Positions 15,798-24,085 of a stretch of 24,578 nucleotides of DNA are shown one piece after another. Every line of letters starts with the position of its first letter. Within the stretch, counting starts at the first letter, position 1. The DNA lies in contig JAIRMZ010000033.1 of the NCBI GenBank assembly GCA_031258355.1, positions 1 to 24,578 on the forward strand, given 5' to 3'. The notes beneath the pieces were generated by a model. The model saw only the letters and a program-made list of their open reading frames with translations, was not told the DNA's origin and did not search any database. The translations under genes and the position numbers were made by a program. The stretch is from Holosporales bacterium (GTDB taxonomy: Bacteria > Pseudomonadota > Alphaproteobacteria > UBA3830 > JAIRMZ01).

Positions 15798-16048
15798 GCA
15801 CATCTGATACCGGGCGTTTAAAGCAATATGTGGAGAAGCTAGAACATCTTGAAGAGGAACGTAAAGAGCTTCAAGAGCAAGTGTCGGATGTTTTTAAGCA
15901 AGCGCAGCACGATGGGTTTGATGTCAAGATTTTGCGTAAAGTCCTACGCCTTCGCAGGATGAAGACACAAGACCGAACTTTTGAGGAAGAGCTTCTTCAT
16001 CTTTATCTCCACGCTCTTGGCATGGTTTCGGAAAAGGAGGGAGTTTAG
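15788..16048 (+). CDS. gapR: GapR-family nucleoid-associated protein (UPF0335/DUF2312)
   Basis: The 86-residue product matches the alphaproteobacterial GapR family in layout and wording: GRLKQYVEKLEHLEEERKELQEQVSDVFKQAQHDGFDVKILRKVLRLRRMK, then an acidic helix EEELLHLYLHALG. GapR is known from Caulobacter as a small helical protein that forms tetramers clamping overtwisted AT-rich DNA ahead of forks and polymerases and helps topoisomerases. The ATG overlaps the yidD end by 10 bp, with GAAGAAAG upstream, so it is expressed from the rpmH promoter. The location next to 1.7 kb of AT-rich DNA is suggestive only. Family membership is sure; the cellular role here is by analogy. Confidence 0.92.
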   Translation: MSLSTSDTGRLKQYVEKLEHLEEERKELQEQVSDVFKQAQHDGFDVKILRKVLRLRRMKTQDRTFEEELLHLYLHALGMVSEKEGV

Positions 16049-17758
16049 GTGTTTTTAGCGGAAGCGTAAAGAGATGTCTTTTGAGAGGGTAAGAGGGAAG
16101 GTTTGAGTGTAGGGTTTTTGTGCGTTCTATAGAGCCCTGGAGAGAGGTAGGGTTAAACTCTCTTCTTTTGTGGTGCAGAAGTCCTTTCGATACGCGAAAG
16201 GAAACAAAGTTAGAGGAGATATTTGCAGTTTTGAATTTTTGCAAAATAAAAAGTATTTTTGCTGTTATTTTTTATCTTTTGAAGCGAGTTGATTGAGATT
16301 TCTTTCTATATGGAAACGTATTTTCAATATATGTAAAAACCAAAGAGAAAAGCATGTTTATAAACATACTGTTTTTTCTATTTTAATCGAAACAAACGGA
16401 GGTTTTTGTACATTTGGTATGATGCCTTGAACAGAAGTGGTTTGGGTCTTTTGTGTATAGAGGCTTTTTGTCAGAGATAAAGAGTTGATAAATTTATGTA
16501 AGCAAGATAAAGTTTCTGAGAAAGAGGTTCTTTCTCTATGAATTTAATTTTTAGGCCAGAAAAGTATTCTATAGAATTAATTTCGAAAAATTAAAGAAAA
16601 TGGGTGTATTCCGTGAATTTTCTCCTCCCCTCCCCTTTATACGCTTTTAAAAAGTAAAGTTAGACCTTAGGAAGGTGTTCCTTTCTTCGGTACGTGAAAA
16701 GTGTAGGTTTTTTGTGGAGTAAGATAATTCTTTCTGAGGTAAATTCTTCATCTTTGTTCTCTACATGTATAGCCGTTGAGAAAAAAATAAGATTTTCTGT
16801 TTTTCCTGTAGAAGCATTCTCGATGAAAAGGTGTAGTATAAGGAACGTTCATTTGTCATTTTTATAAAACAAGAATGGCATTTGAGAAAATTATCCCTCT
16901 TGTTTTTATGCGCTCAACAGAACATCAAGATAAGAAAGAATGTTAAACTTTTCTTTTCACGGGAACGTTTTTCATGATATAAAAAACTAAAAGATACCTT
17001 CATAAAAATCGGTTACTTCTTTTATTTTTTGTGGTAATTGTTTTTCTTGACGATTTAAAAATAGAGATTTGATTTTTATTTGTTATTGACTTTCAAAATT
17101 TTCTATATTGTACATTCTTCGTCTATATCCATGTAGTTTTTAACAGATCTGTATTGTTTTATACGTTTTTCTTCATTTTCTGTGAATCTTGTGCTCCTCT
17201 GAAAAGCGGATTTTTTATTTTTGATGCTCTTTTGCAAATATGTAGATTGTTATCATATGTGTATAGAAAATTAACTCTTGGAAACTTAACAATATTCAGA
17301 TAAAGACGAATTGTTTAGAAAGTAAGTGTTTCTAGCATATATGCAAAAATATAAAAAGATGCCAAAAATAATATTTTAAAGCATTTGTTTTTTGGAAGGG
17401 GGGGGGGAGAAGAAATTTTAATCTATTCGCAGTTCTCTCCGCAAATCAAAGTTACTAAATTTTAAAATAAACTGTTATCAAAATTTCATATTTTTCTTAA
17501 AAGTATTTTCTAAACGGTTTTGCTTCATGGTTTTTATAAAATCTAACGATTTTTTCAAAAGAAGAAAAGAATTATTAAGAAGGAAAATCGTTATTATTTT
17601 GTAATAAAACAAAGATTAGATTTTCTCTCTGAAAATTCATTACATGATAGAGAAACAGCTAATTAAAAAAACACTTCTTCTCCTTCGATTTTAGAAACAC
17701 CGATGCTTCCTATCTCACCATCCTTCTTTTTCTGTACATTCATAGAACATAGTCTTTT
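16049..17758. other. AT-rich region without recognisable genes (1.7 kb)
   Basis: I see no ORF with family similarity or a good ribosome site on either strand. Base use is much richer in A and T than the genes to the left. Contents noted: stem-loop TCCTTTCG/CGAAAGGA (16182-16202), perfect 14-bp palindrome ATGTTTATAAACAT (16353-16366), a C-rich patch (CTCCCCTCCCC) near 16622, and a run of ten G (17398-17407). I looked for TTATNCACA DnaA boxes, RNase P RNA and tmRNA landmarks and found none. Likely decayed DNA or a regulatory/replication-related spacer. Confidence 0.6.
16353..16366. repeat. Perfect 14-bp palindrome ATGTTTATAAACAT
   Basis: The half-sites ATGTTTA/TAAACAT meet with no spacer in the AT-rich region. 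It could be a dimeric regulator site, but no matching second copy was noticed, so it may be chance in AT-rich DNA. Confidence 0.4.
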
Positions 17759-20500
17759 TCAGAGTAAGGAGGGAGGGAGCGACAATAAAGGGGCAAGATA
17801 TTGACCTGTGAGACTTTGAGGAACTTTAATAATATCTTCTGGAGGACCTTGTGCGATGATTCGGCCTCCGTTCTCACCTCCTTCTGGGCCTAGATCGATG
17901 ATCCAATCTACAGCTTTGAGAACATCCAAATTGTGTTCGATAACAATCACTGTATTCCCTTCATCAACAAGAGCTTGCAAGGCTATAAGCAACTTTTGCA
18001 CATCTTCGAAATGTAACCCTATCGTGGGTTCGTCCAGAACATAGAGCGTTTTTCCGTTGGAATGTCGAAGAAGTGCCTTAGCCAGCTTTAATCGTTGCCT
18101 TTCCCCTGTGGAGAGCGTATCGAGAGTTTGTCCAATCGGAATATATCCGAGGCCTAGGTGTTCCAAAACCGTCAATTTCTTTCTTATCGACGAAAAATTC
18201 TGGAAGAAGGCTATAGCCTCTGAAAGAGACATGTTAAGAATGTCTGCTATGGATTTATCCTTGAAAGTAATGGTCAGTATCTCTGTTTTATAGCGTCGTC
18301 CCTGACATCTTTCACAAAACATAGAGATGTCTGGAGGAAACGGCATTTCTACACGCTTTGTGCCTTCTCCTTGACAAAAAGGACATCGCCCTTCGCGCCG
18401 ATTAAAAGAAAAATGCCTGGCTGTATACCCTTGCGCTTTTGCCTCTGGTAAAGAAGCAAAAAATTCACGAATAAGGCCAAAAATTCCAAGAGTGATAAGA
18501 ATATTGGAGTTCGCTGTTTTTTCAAGTTGCTCATGATTAACGATAACCACTCGATCAAGGTTCTGATCTCCCTTTATACAATGAAATTGTTTGCTTTTTA
18601 TCTCTTTTCTTAGTTGTGGGAGAACACCTTCAAAAATAAGTGTAGATTTTCCACTTCCTGAGACGCCTGAAATACCAATGAGTCCCCCTAAAGGAATAGA
18701 AAGATCAACCTGTTTGAGATTTCCATAAGAGATGTTGTTTATGGATAAAAATGGATGATTTGTGAAATCTCTGCGCTGTAAGGCTTTTCTTTCTTTGTTG
18801 TTAAGATAACGTCCCGTAAGACTTTCAGAACAACGGAGAAGACCTTTTCCGGGGCCGGTATAAATGACCCTCCCTCCTTCTTTTCCCGCTTTCGGCCCCA
18901 AATCAATGATATAATCCGCTGCACGAATCATCTCTTCATCATGTTCAATAACGATCACGGTATTCCCAGTGCTGCACAATCTCTTCAAAACCTTCAATAA
19001 GCGTTCCTGATCTTGGGGATGAAGACCTACAGAAGGTTCCTCAAGTGTATACAAAACTCCACAAAGCTCTGAACTTAAATAAGGGACGAGATGAATACGT
19101 TGGTATTCTCCTTTGGAAAGGGTTTGTGCCGCTTGATTAAGCGGCAAGTACCCCAGCCCCATTTCTTCCAGAAGTTGAATACGTTGGAAAATCGCATCGA
19201 GTAAGGGGTAAGTTACTTTTTGCTGTTCTTCTGTAAAAGTTAGCGAAATAAGAAATGGACGTATTTCTGAAATGGAATAATGATGTATCTCGGCAATGGA
19301 TTTGCCTGATACTTGAAACTGAAGCGCTTCTTGACGTAAGCGCATCCCTTGGCAAACCGGACATTTTTGTTCTTCTTGATAGCTTTTCAATTCCTCTCTC
19401 ATTTGGAAGCTATCGGCCTTTTTTAGTCGTTGTTCTAGATCAGGGATAACTCCTAAAAAAACACCTTGTTCTCCGTGGAGAATAAGCGTCTGAATACGGG
19501 GAGAGAGATCCCTAAAAGGTGTCGTTAGAGAGAGAACCTCTTTCTTTGCTAAACCTCTCAGAATACGACGCAGGCCCATTTGTCCCCATCTTCTCCAAGG
19601 TTTTATCGCTCCTTCAAGAAGGCTTTGCTGGGGATCTGGAACAATCAGATGTTCACTGAAAAAACGATATTTCCCCCATCCTGCGCAACGGGGGCACGCT
19701 CCTTTAGAAGAATTGAAAGAAAACAGACAGGGAGGGAAGTGGGTGTCTTTCTCCATCCTTTCCAGGGCAGACGAAAAAGAAAATTCCGTTGTCTGACTGG
19801 TTTCGCAATCATATATCTCCACTATACTTTCGTTCCACTGTCGTGCGATATCGAGAGAATCTTGCAGTCTTTCAAGAAGATTCATATGCACAGTACACCG
19901 ATCGACAACAACAGCAGGAGATTTTTTCAATCCTTCCGGTTGTGTAGAAATTTCTTCCCATTCATAGAAAACGTCATTGATATACACCTTTTGAAATCCT
20001 GCACGTCTTAGATCTTTCTGCATTCTCGATGATTGAAAAAAAGACGGAATAGGTGATAGAATAAATATACGTTTGCCGAGAAATTTCTTACAGATTTGAG
20101 TTGCCTCAAAACGAGGAGACGCGATTTTCGGATCAGGAACGTGAGGAACAGCAATATGCGCATATAAGATGCACAAATATTCATGAATTCCTGTTATCGT
20201 TCCTACGGTCGATTTTTCATCACCTCTCAACTCTTGCTGATTTACCATGATCGTAGGACAGATGCCTGTCATTATCGTATAATCAGGCCTTGCAATATCA
20301 AGCGATTTCCGTGTTTCTAAAGGAAGCTTTTCCGTGTAACGTCTTTGTCCTTCTGCGCCAAGAATATTAAAAACTAAAGAGGATTTTCCTGAGCCGCTGA
20401 TTCCTGTAACAACAGTGAAAACGCTTTTGGGCACTGTAACAGAGATATTCTTTAGATTGTGAACGTATCCACCCTGCAAAGAGATATATTTTTGTGACAA
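17759..20500 (-). CDS. Divergent UvrA-like excinuclease ATPase (UvrA paralog)
   Basis: This 913-residue protein has two ABC ATPase halves in UvrA order. Walker A1 GISGSGKS is at 33-40, signature LSKGE at 461-465 and Walker B1 LYTLEEPS near 483-490. Walker A2 GVSGSGKST is at 612-620, signature LSTGE at 796-800 and Walker B2 LYVLDEPT. Zinc module 2 is intact (CPFC 706-709, CERC 729-732). Zinc module 1 has lost its first CxxC and keeps only CPRC (269-272). The usual signature LSGGE is changed in both halves, and Walker B1 has Glu for Asp. The UvrB-binding region (about 120-230) is present but poorly conserved. The start is TTG 20500, because a stop lies just upstream in frame and homologs begin about there. 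Canonical UvrA finds DNA damage and loads UvrB; this may be a UvrA2-type paralog. It is 22 bp downstream of tRNA-Ser. Confidence 0.88.
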   Translation of the reverse strand: MSQKYISLQGGYVHNLKNISVTVPKSVFTVVTGISGSGKSSLVFNILGAEGQRRYTEKLPLETRKSLDIARPDYTIMTGICPTIMVNQQELRGDEKSTVGTITGIHEYLCILYAHIAVPHVPDPKIASPRFEATQICKKFLGKRIFILSPIPSFFQSSRMQKDLRRAGFQKVYINDVFYEWEEISTQPEGLKKSPAVVVDRCTVHMNLLERLQDSLDIARQWNESIVEIYDCETSQTTEFSFSSALERMEKDTHFPPCLFSFNSSKGACPRCAGWGKYRFFSEHLIVPDPQQSLLEGAIKPWRRWGQMGLRRILRGLAKKEVLSLTTPFRDLSPRIQTLILHGEQGVFLGVIPDLEQRLKKADSFQMREELKSYQEEQKCPVCQGMRLRQEALQFQVSGKSIAEIHHYSISEIRPFLISLTFTEEQQKVTYPLLDAIFQRIQLLEEMGLGYLPLNQAAQTLSKGEYQRIHLVPYLSSELCGVLYTLEEPSVGLHPQDQERLLKVLKRLCSTGNTVIVIEHDEEMIRAADYIIDLGPKAGKEGGRVIYTGPGKGLLRCSESLTGRYLNNKERKALQRRDFTNHPFLSINNISYGNLKQVDLSIPLGGLIGISGVSGSGKSTLIFEGVLPQLRKEIKSKQFHCIKGDQNLDRVVIVNHEQLEKTANSNILITLGIFGLIREFFASLPEAKAQGYTARHFSFNRREGRCPFCQGEGTKRVEMPFPPDISMFCERCQGRRYKTEILTITFKDKSIADILNMSLSEAIAFFQNFSSIRKKLTVLEHLGLGYIPIGQTLDTLSTGERQRLKLAKALLRHSNGKTLYVLDEPTIGLHFEDVQKLLIALQALVDEGNTVIVIEHNLDVLKAVDWIIDLGPEGGENGGRIIAQGPPEDIIKVPQSLTGQYLAPLLSLPPSLL

Positions 20501-20522
20501 TTGTATTTTAACCTATTTTCAA

Positions 20523-20610
20523 TGGCGGAAGAGGTGGGATTCGAACCCACGGTACGCAAGCGCACAACGGTTTTCGAGACCGCCCCGTTCGACCTCTCCG
20601 GCACCCTTCC
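20523..20610 (-). tRNA. tRNA-Ser (anticodon CGA)
   Basis: The 88-nt gene folds fully on the minus strand. The acceptor is GGAAGGG/CTCTTCC with one G-U, and the D stem is CCG/CGG. The anticodon arm is GCGGT-CTCGAAA-ACCGT with anticodon CGA at 20574-20576, reading UCG. A long variable arm (GTGCGC..GCGTAC) is typical of serine tRNAs, and the T arm is GTGGG-TTCGAAT-CCCAC. Discriminator G and an encoded CCA follow. The UvrA-like gene starts just downstream on the same strand and may share its transcript. Confidence 0.96.
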
Positions 20611-20863
20611 TCTCTTACCTTCTAACAAGTATTCTCTTGATTTTCAAGGTGTCCTGCAAATATCCTTCCATTTATGAATGTTTCACGTGGAACAGTTTTG
20701 AAGGTGATAAGGAGATCCGTATCTGTTAATAATTGTGAATAAGTATTCAGGCGTGCTATCATGAGAATGCTTTGCAGTCGATACAGAAGAATATTTTTAA
20801 GAAAGATGATGGTTATCTTAAAGATTGTGCGATCTAACAATTATTGGATTGTGAGGTTAGGAA
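20611..20863. other. Intergenic region with parS and possible remnant coding
   Basis: About 250 AT-rich bases between the tRNA and the parA-coupled small ORF. They hold the parS site and a plus-strand frame from 20674 (MNVSRGTVLKVIRR...) broken by one stop. No intact gene is visible; a 72-codon minus-strand frame covering the region has no family resemblance. Confidence 0.5.
20679..20694. promoter_or_regulatory. parS centromere site for ParB
   Basis: TGTTTCACGTGGAACA matches the bacterial chromosomal parS consensus TGTTNCACGTGNAACA at every fixed position. The two half-sites differ by one base pair. It lies about 390 bp upstream of parA, a normal place for parS. Other CACGTG cores in the window lack the flanking bases. 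ParB would bind here and spread, loading the segregation complex. Confidence 0.9.
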
Positions 20864-21088
20864 ATGCAGGATAGTTTCAATAAGAAATCTTTGTGCCCTC
20901 TTCATTCTTTATTTTTTGCTATTTCTAAGATCTTTTCTTTATATAAGCATGAATTTTTCTCGCAAAAGGAAAATTATAGAGTTTTTCTTCTTCAAGAAAA
21001 GGAAAGGATTCCTTCGGCCTATGCTCTTATTAAAATGCAGCAAAAGAGATATGTAGCGCTTGTAAGAGAGGGGAGGTCTTTCTTGTGA
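20864..21088 (+). CDS. Small unrecognised protein coupled to parA
   Basis: This 74-codon frame starts at ATG 20864 with TTAGGAA just upstream. It ends in TGA that overlaps the GTG start of parA by 4 bp (GTGA), the same coupling seen between parA and parB. The sequence is helical and basic (FFAISKIFSLYKHEFF, then RIPSAYALIKMQQKRYVALVREGRSFL). I recognise no family. In many genomes rsmG precedes parA, but this protein does not resemble RsmG. It may be a real small gene or the in-frame tail of a decayed one; the exact overlap favours translation through the end of this frame. Confidence 0.4.
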   Translation: MQDSFNKKSLCPLHSLFFAISKIFSLYKHEFFSQKENYRVFLLQEKERIPSAYALIKMQQKRYVALVREGRSFL

Positions 21089-21876
21089 AGATTGTTGCTA
21101 TAGCAAATCAAAAGGGAGGGGTAGGTAAGACGACAACTGCTGTTAATTTATCAGCAGCGCTAGCCGCAACATGTCGACGTGTTCTTCTCATAGATCTTGA
21201 TGCTCAAGGGAATGCAACAAGCTGTCTGACGATAAAACATCAATTTTCCGCGAACAGCTACACACTTCTTATGCAGCAAAATACATTATCGCAGGTCATC
21301 ATACCGACACGCATCCCTGATCTTTTTTTGGTTCCGGCGGTGCCAGATTTGGCGGCACTAGATATAGAGCTTGCAACACAAATGGAAAAAGAAAAAAGAT
21401 TGCACTACGTTCTTAAAGGGGAGGAGAGGCCAAAGATTCAAGAGGGAGAAAAACAAACTTACGACTATGTTTTTTTGGACTGCCCCCCTGGTTTAGGATT
21501 AACGGTTCTCAATGCATTAGTTGCTGCGGATGCTGTTATTGTGCCTATGCAGTGTGATTTTTTTTCTTTGCAAGGCCTCGTACAGTTGTTTTCTACAGTG
21601 CAACGTGTTAAGAAAAATTTCAATAGTCATTTATGTTTTTGTGGGATTGTTTTTACCATGTTCGAGCCGCGGAATAACCTTAATCTACAGATAGCACAAG
21701 ACGTTGAAAGCCATTTTCATGACCTTGTGTTTAAAACAAAAATTCCTCGAAATGTCCGAGTAAGAGAAGCCCCTTCCTATGGGAAGCCAGTACTTCTTTA
21801 TGACCTTCAGTGCAGCAGCTCACTGGCTTATATTGATTTAGCTAAAGAATTTTTGAGAAGGGAGAAAGAGTCATGA
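21085..21876 (+). CDS. parA: Chromosome partitioning ATPase ParA (Soj)
   Basis: This 263-residue chromosomal ParA is a nucleoid-bound ATPase that drives ParB-parS segregation. The deviant Walker A KGGVGKTT is at residues 10-17 with both lysines. The DLDAQGNAT motif is near 38-46, and the Walker B region reads YDYVFLDCPPGLGLTVLNALVAADAVIVPMQCDFFSLQGL. The C-terminal part (IPRNVRVREAPSYGKPVLLYD) is typical of Soj. The start is GTG 21085, because MKIVAIANQKGGVGKTT is the standard N-terminus. The frame overlaps the upstream small ORF and downstream parB by 4 bp each. Length is normal for chromosomal ParA, without the extra DNA-binding domain of plasmid types. Confidence 0.97.
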   Translation: MKIVAIANQKGGVGKTTTAVNLSAALAATCRRVLLIDLDAQGNATSCLTIKHQFSANSYTLLMQQNTLSQVIIPTRIPDLFLVPAVPDLAALDIELATQMEKEKRLHYVLKGEERPKIQEGEKQTYDYVFLDCPPGLGLTVLNALVAADAVIVPMQCDFFSLQGLVQLFSTVQRVKKNFNSHLCFCGIVFTMFEPRNNLNLQIAQDVESHFHDLVFKTKIPRNVRVREAPSYGKPVLLYDLQCSSSLAYIDLAKEFLRREKES

Positions 21877-22691
21877 AATCGACTTTAGGAAGGGGATTAT
21901 CAAGTCTTCTTGGTCCAGATATTGCAGAACAAGCATCCTTGCAACTTCTCCCCGTACAAGACCTCGTTCCTAATCCCCTTCAGCCAAGACGTCAATTTGA
22001 TGCTCAATCTATAGAAGAATTATCTGCGTCTATCAAGGAGAACGGAGTTCTTCAGCCCATTATTGTTCGTCAGGACCCAAAGAATCCTACGAAATATCAA
22101 ATTGTCGCAGGAGAGCGAAGATGGCGTGCTGCCGCAAAAGCACAACTCGAGAATATTCCTAGTCTTGTTTGTTTATTGGATGATAAGCAAAGCTTAGGGT
22201 ACGCGCTTATTGAAAATGTTCAACGAGAAGATTTGAATTGTATGGAAGAAGCGGAGGCTTATGCACGTCTAATACACGATTTTGCGTATACACAGGAATC
22301 GCTTTCTCGCACAATAGGCAAAAGTCGCAGTCATATTGCCAATGTTTTACGTCTTTTAAATCTTCCCGATTCTGTAAAAAGTCATGTACGTACAGGTTCT
22401 CTTTCTTTCGGGCATGCGCGTGCTCTTGTTGGGCGACAAAACGCAGAAGAATTAGCGCAAAATATTATCCATAAAGGGTTAACTGTGCGTCAGGCGGAAA
22501 AAATCTCCACTTTTCCTAAAGAATCTGTTTTAGATGAAGAAGCAACTTCTGAAGCTGTGCTCTTGGCGGAGCAGTTAACGCATGCTTTAGGAACACGTGT
22601 CCGTGTACATTTACGTCACGAAGGTGGAATGCTCCAGATTTATTTTCGTGATTTGCAAGGGCTACAACGTTTAATAGATAAATTTTCTTAA
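21873..22691 (+). CDS. parB: Chromosome partitioning protein ParB (Spo0J)
   Basis: This 272-residue protein is a CTP-dependent clamp that loads at parS. The N-terminus KSTLGRGLSSLLG is the ParA-contacting, arginine-bearing type. The N-domain has LVPNPLQPRRQFD, then the CTP/arginine box GERRWRA (80-86) and ENVQRED (114-120). The helix-turn-helix region (TQESLSRTIGKSRSHIANVLRLLNLP) binds parS, and LSFGHARALVG follows. The C-terminal dimerisation part (LRHEGGMLQIYFRDLQGLQRLIDKF) is present. ATG overlaps the parA stop (ATGA). Together with the parS site upstream this is a complete ParABS set. No terminator directly follows. Confidence 0.97.
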   Translation: MKSTLGRGLSSLLGPDIAEQASLQLLPVQDLVPNPLQPRRQFDAQSIEELSASIKENGVLQPIIVRQDPKNPTKYQIVAGERRWRAAAKAQLENIPSLVCLLDDKQSLGYALIENVQREDLNCMEEAEAYARLIHDFAYTQESLSRTIGKSRSHIANVLRLLNLPDSVKSHVRTGSLSFGHARALVGRQNAEELAQNIIHKGLTVRQAEKISTFPKESVLDEEATSEAVLLAEQLTHALGTRVRVHLRHEGGMLQIYFRDLQGLQRLIDKFS

Positions 22692-22825
22692 ATCCATATG
22701 AGGAACCTAGATATTAATAAAAATAAGTTCACGAAGAACAGTCGTTTTTGATCAATAGAATTGTTATTGTCTGCTTGTAAAGGGTTTTTATTCTTTTCCT
22801 TAAGAAAAAACTATTTCCGAAACGA

Positions 22826-22850
22826 TTTTAAGAGAAGGAATCTCTTAAAA
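22826..22850. repeat. Perfect inverted repeat, 10-bp arms, 5-nt loop
   Basis: TTTTAAGAGA (22826-22835) and TCTCTTAAAA (22841-22850) flank AGGAA. It lies 135 bp after parB. It could act as a weak terminator for parAB, but no U-run follows the stem beyond the A/T arms. Confidence 0.5.
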
Positions 22851-22947
22851 GAATACTGAGTTATAGCAGAAAATCGTATAAAAATTTGTTATTTTCTTTC
22901 TTCATGCTCTGGTAGAAGCTCTACAAATGAAGGTGGATTAGCATGTC

Positions 22948-22965
22948 CCCTTTCCTTCGAAAGGG
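22948..22965. repeat. Stem-loop CCCTTTC-CTTC-GAAAGGG
   Basis: A 7-bp GC-richer stem with a four-base loop, followed by TTTGCG on the plus strand. It might terminate parAB transcripts arriving from the left; the short U-tract makes this uncertain. Confidence 0.4.
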
Positions 22966-23070
22966 TTTGCGATCTTGCCTTATAATAATCTAGGAAACTA
23001 AAGGTGCTATCGCCTATATTTCACTGAAGAACGTTCATGATCTTCTTTAGGAGTTTGCCCTTTATGCAGT

Positions 23071-23095
23071 TTTTCATAAGGCGGTCTTATGAAAA
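23071..23095. repeat. Perfect inverted repeat, 10-bp arms, 5-nt loop
   Basis: TTTTCATAAG (23071-23080) and CTTATGAAAA (23086-23095) flank GCGGT. Arm and loop lengths equal those of the repeat at 22826-22850, though the sequence differs. No neighbouring gene explains it. Confidence 0.5.
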
Positions 23096-24085
23096 TAAAT
23101 TCACGATTCTTTAGTTAGTTGGGAAGCAATCTATTTATATTTCTTATGCTTTTTTTTAGAACAGGTAAATTGCATTTTTGTGTGTGCTCTTGCACAAGAC
23201 AAGGCCGAAAACGGCTTTTATTTTTATCATGAAAGGATAACTTCACCATTATATGGCCTCTTACGAAGCAAAATGACAGAGGAGAAAGTTATTAAGGTGG
23301 AGAACACAATTTCCTTTATTTTAAAACAAGGCAAAGAAAAAAGTCATACTGTTTTCATCAAAAAAACCATCTTCAAAACTAATATATCATTTATCTTGTT
23401 AAGCATCTTTTTCGCAAAAGCATTACTTTGTAGAAAATTTTTGTAAAATATTTCATATATTTTAAGCAGATAGAATTGAAAAAAATCTTCAATGGTGTGA
23501 AATTATAGAATTTCCCTTGTTTATTTGAAAAAATTATAGATCAGAGAAAAGCAAGGTTGTTTATAAAAGACGTTTTTATTCCTAGTAGCAAAGGAACGTC
23601 GATGTAATTTTTATTTTTTTTGTTAGAGAACAAAAGATAAGATAAGATAGTGCAATATTTTGTGGCAAGATGAGAGGGCGCAATAACACCATTTAAAGAG
23701 AAAAACAGACCCATCTGTTCTCCAGGGAAGAAAACTGATCACTTGTGGACGATAGAAAGAACATCGCATAGAACAAAAAGGAGATCAAAGTTTAACGAGC
23801 GTATGTTCTGGAAGATTTTAGTATTCTATCAGTGCATAGCACGGAAATTTGAGAAGGAAATGACTTTGTCTATCAATGGATATATAAAGAATCCTTGTAT
23901 ACTTTATGATACTTTTTCGATTCGGAGGATTTGTATACAAAGAAATGAGATTATGCTCGATATTGCGCTTTAAATCTTATACGAGAACAGAGTAGATTTT
24001 TTCAAATAATGTTACCGAAGTAAGTATTGCTTTCAGTGATTTTGCCACTTTATTTTCTAGATGAAAAACATTTTTCCGTATCCCT

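Larger units (their letters stand above)
22692..24085. other. AT-rich region without recognisable genes (1.4 kb)
   Basis: No convincing coding sequence is seen. Two short frames (23180-23446 and 23743-23973, plus strand) lack ribosome sites and family resemblance. The region holds two perfect inverted repeats and one GC-richer stem-loop, listed separately. Base composition matches the 16049-17758 stretch rather than the genes. It separates parB from the gyrB fragments. Confidence 0.6.

Noticed and set aside
15924..16244. 106-codon minus-strand frame over the end of gapR
   Set aside because: Overlaps the conserved gapR frame and AT-rich tail; no ribosome site or similarity.
16049..17758. Replication origin
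   Set aside because: Position near rpmH/rnpA and AT-richness hinted at oriC, but I found no cluster of TTATNCACA boxes and no dnaA, so the claim is unsupported.
22590..22606. Second parS (CACGTG core inside parB); other CACGTG cores at about 400, 1355, 5183, 13057 and 13910
   Set aside because: The flanking bases do not match TGTTNCACGTGNAACA; only the site at 20679-20694 fits.
23180..23446. 88-codon plus-strand frame
   Set aside because: No ribosome site, low-complexity Lys/Ile/Phe composition typical of AT-rich non-coding DNA, no family resemblance.
23743..23973. 76-codon plus-strand frame
   Set aside because: No ribosome site or recognisable motif; composition follows the surrounding AT-rich DNA.
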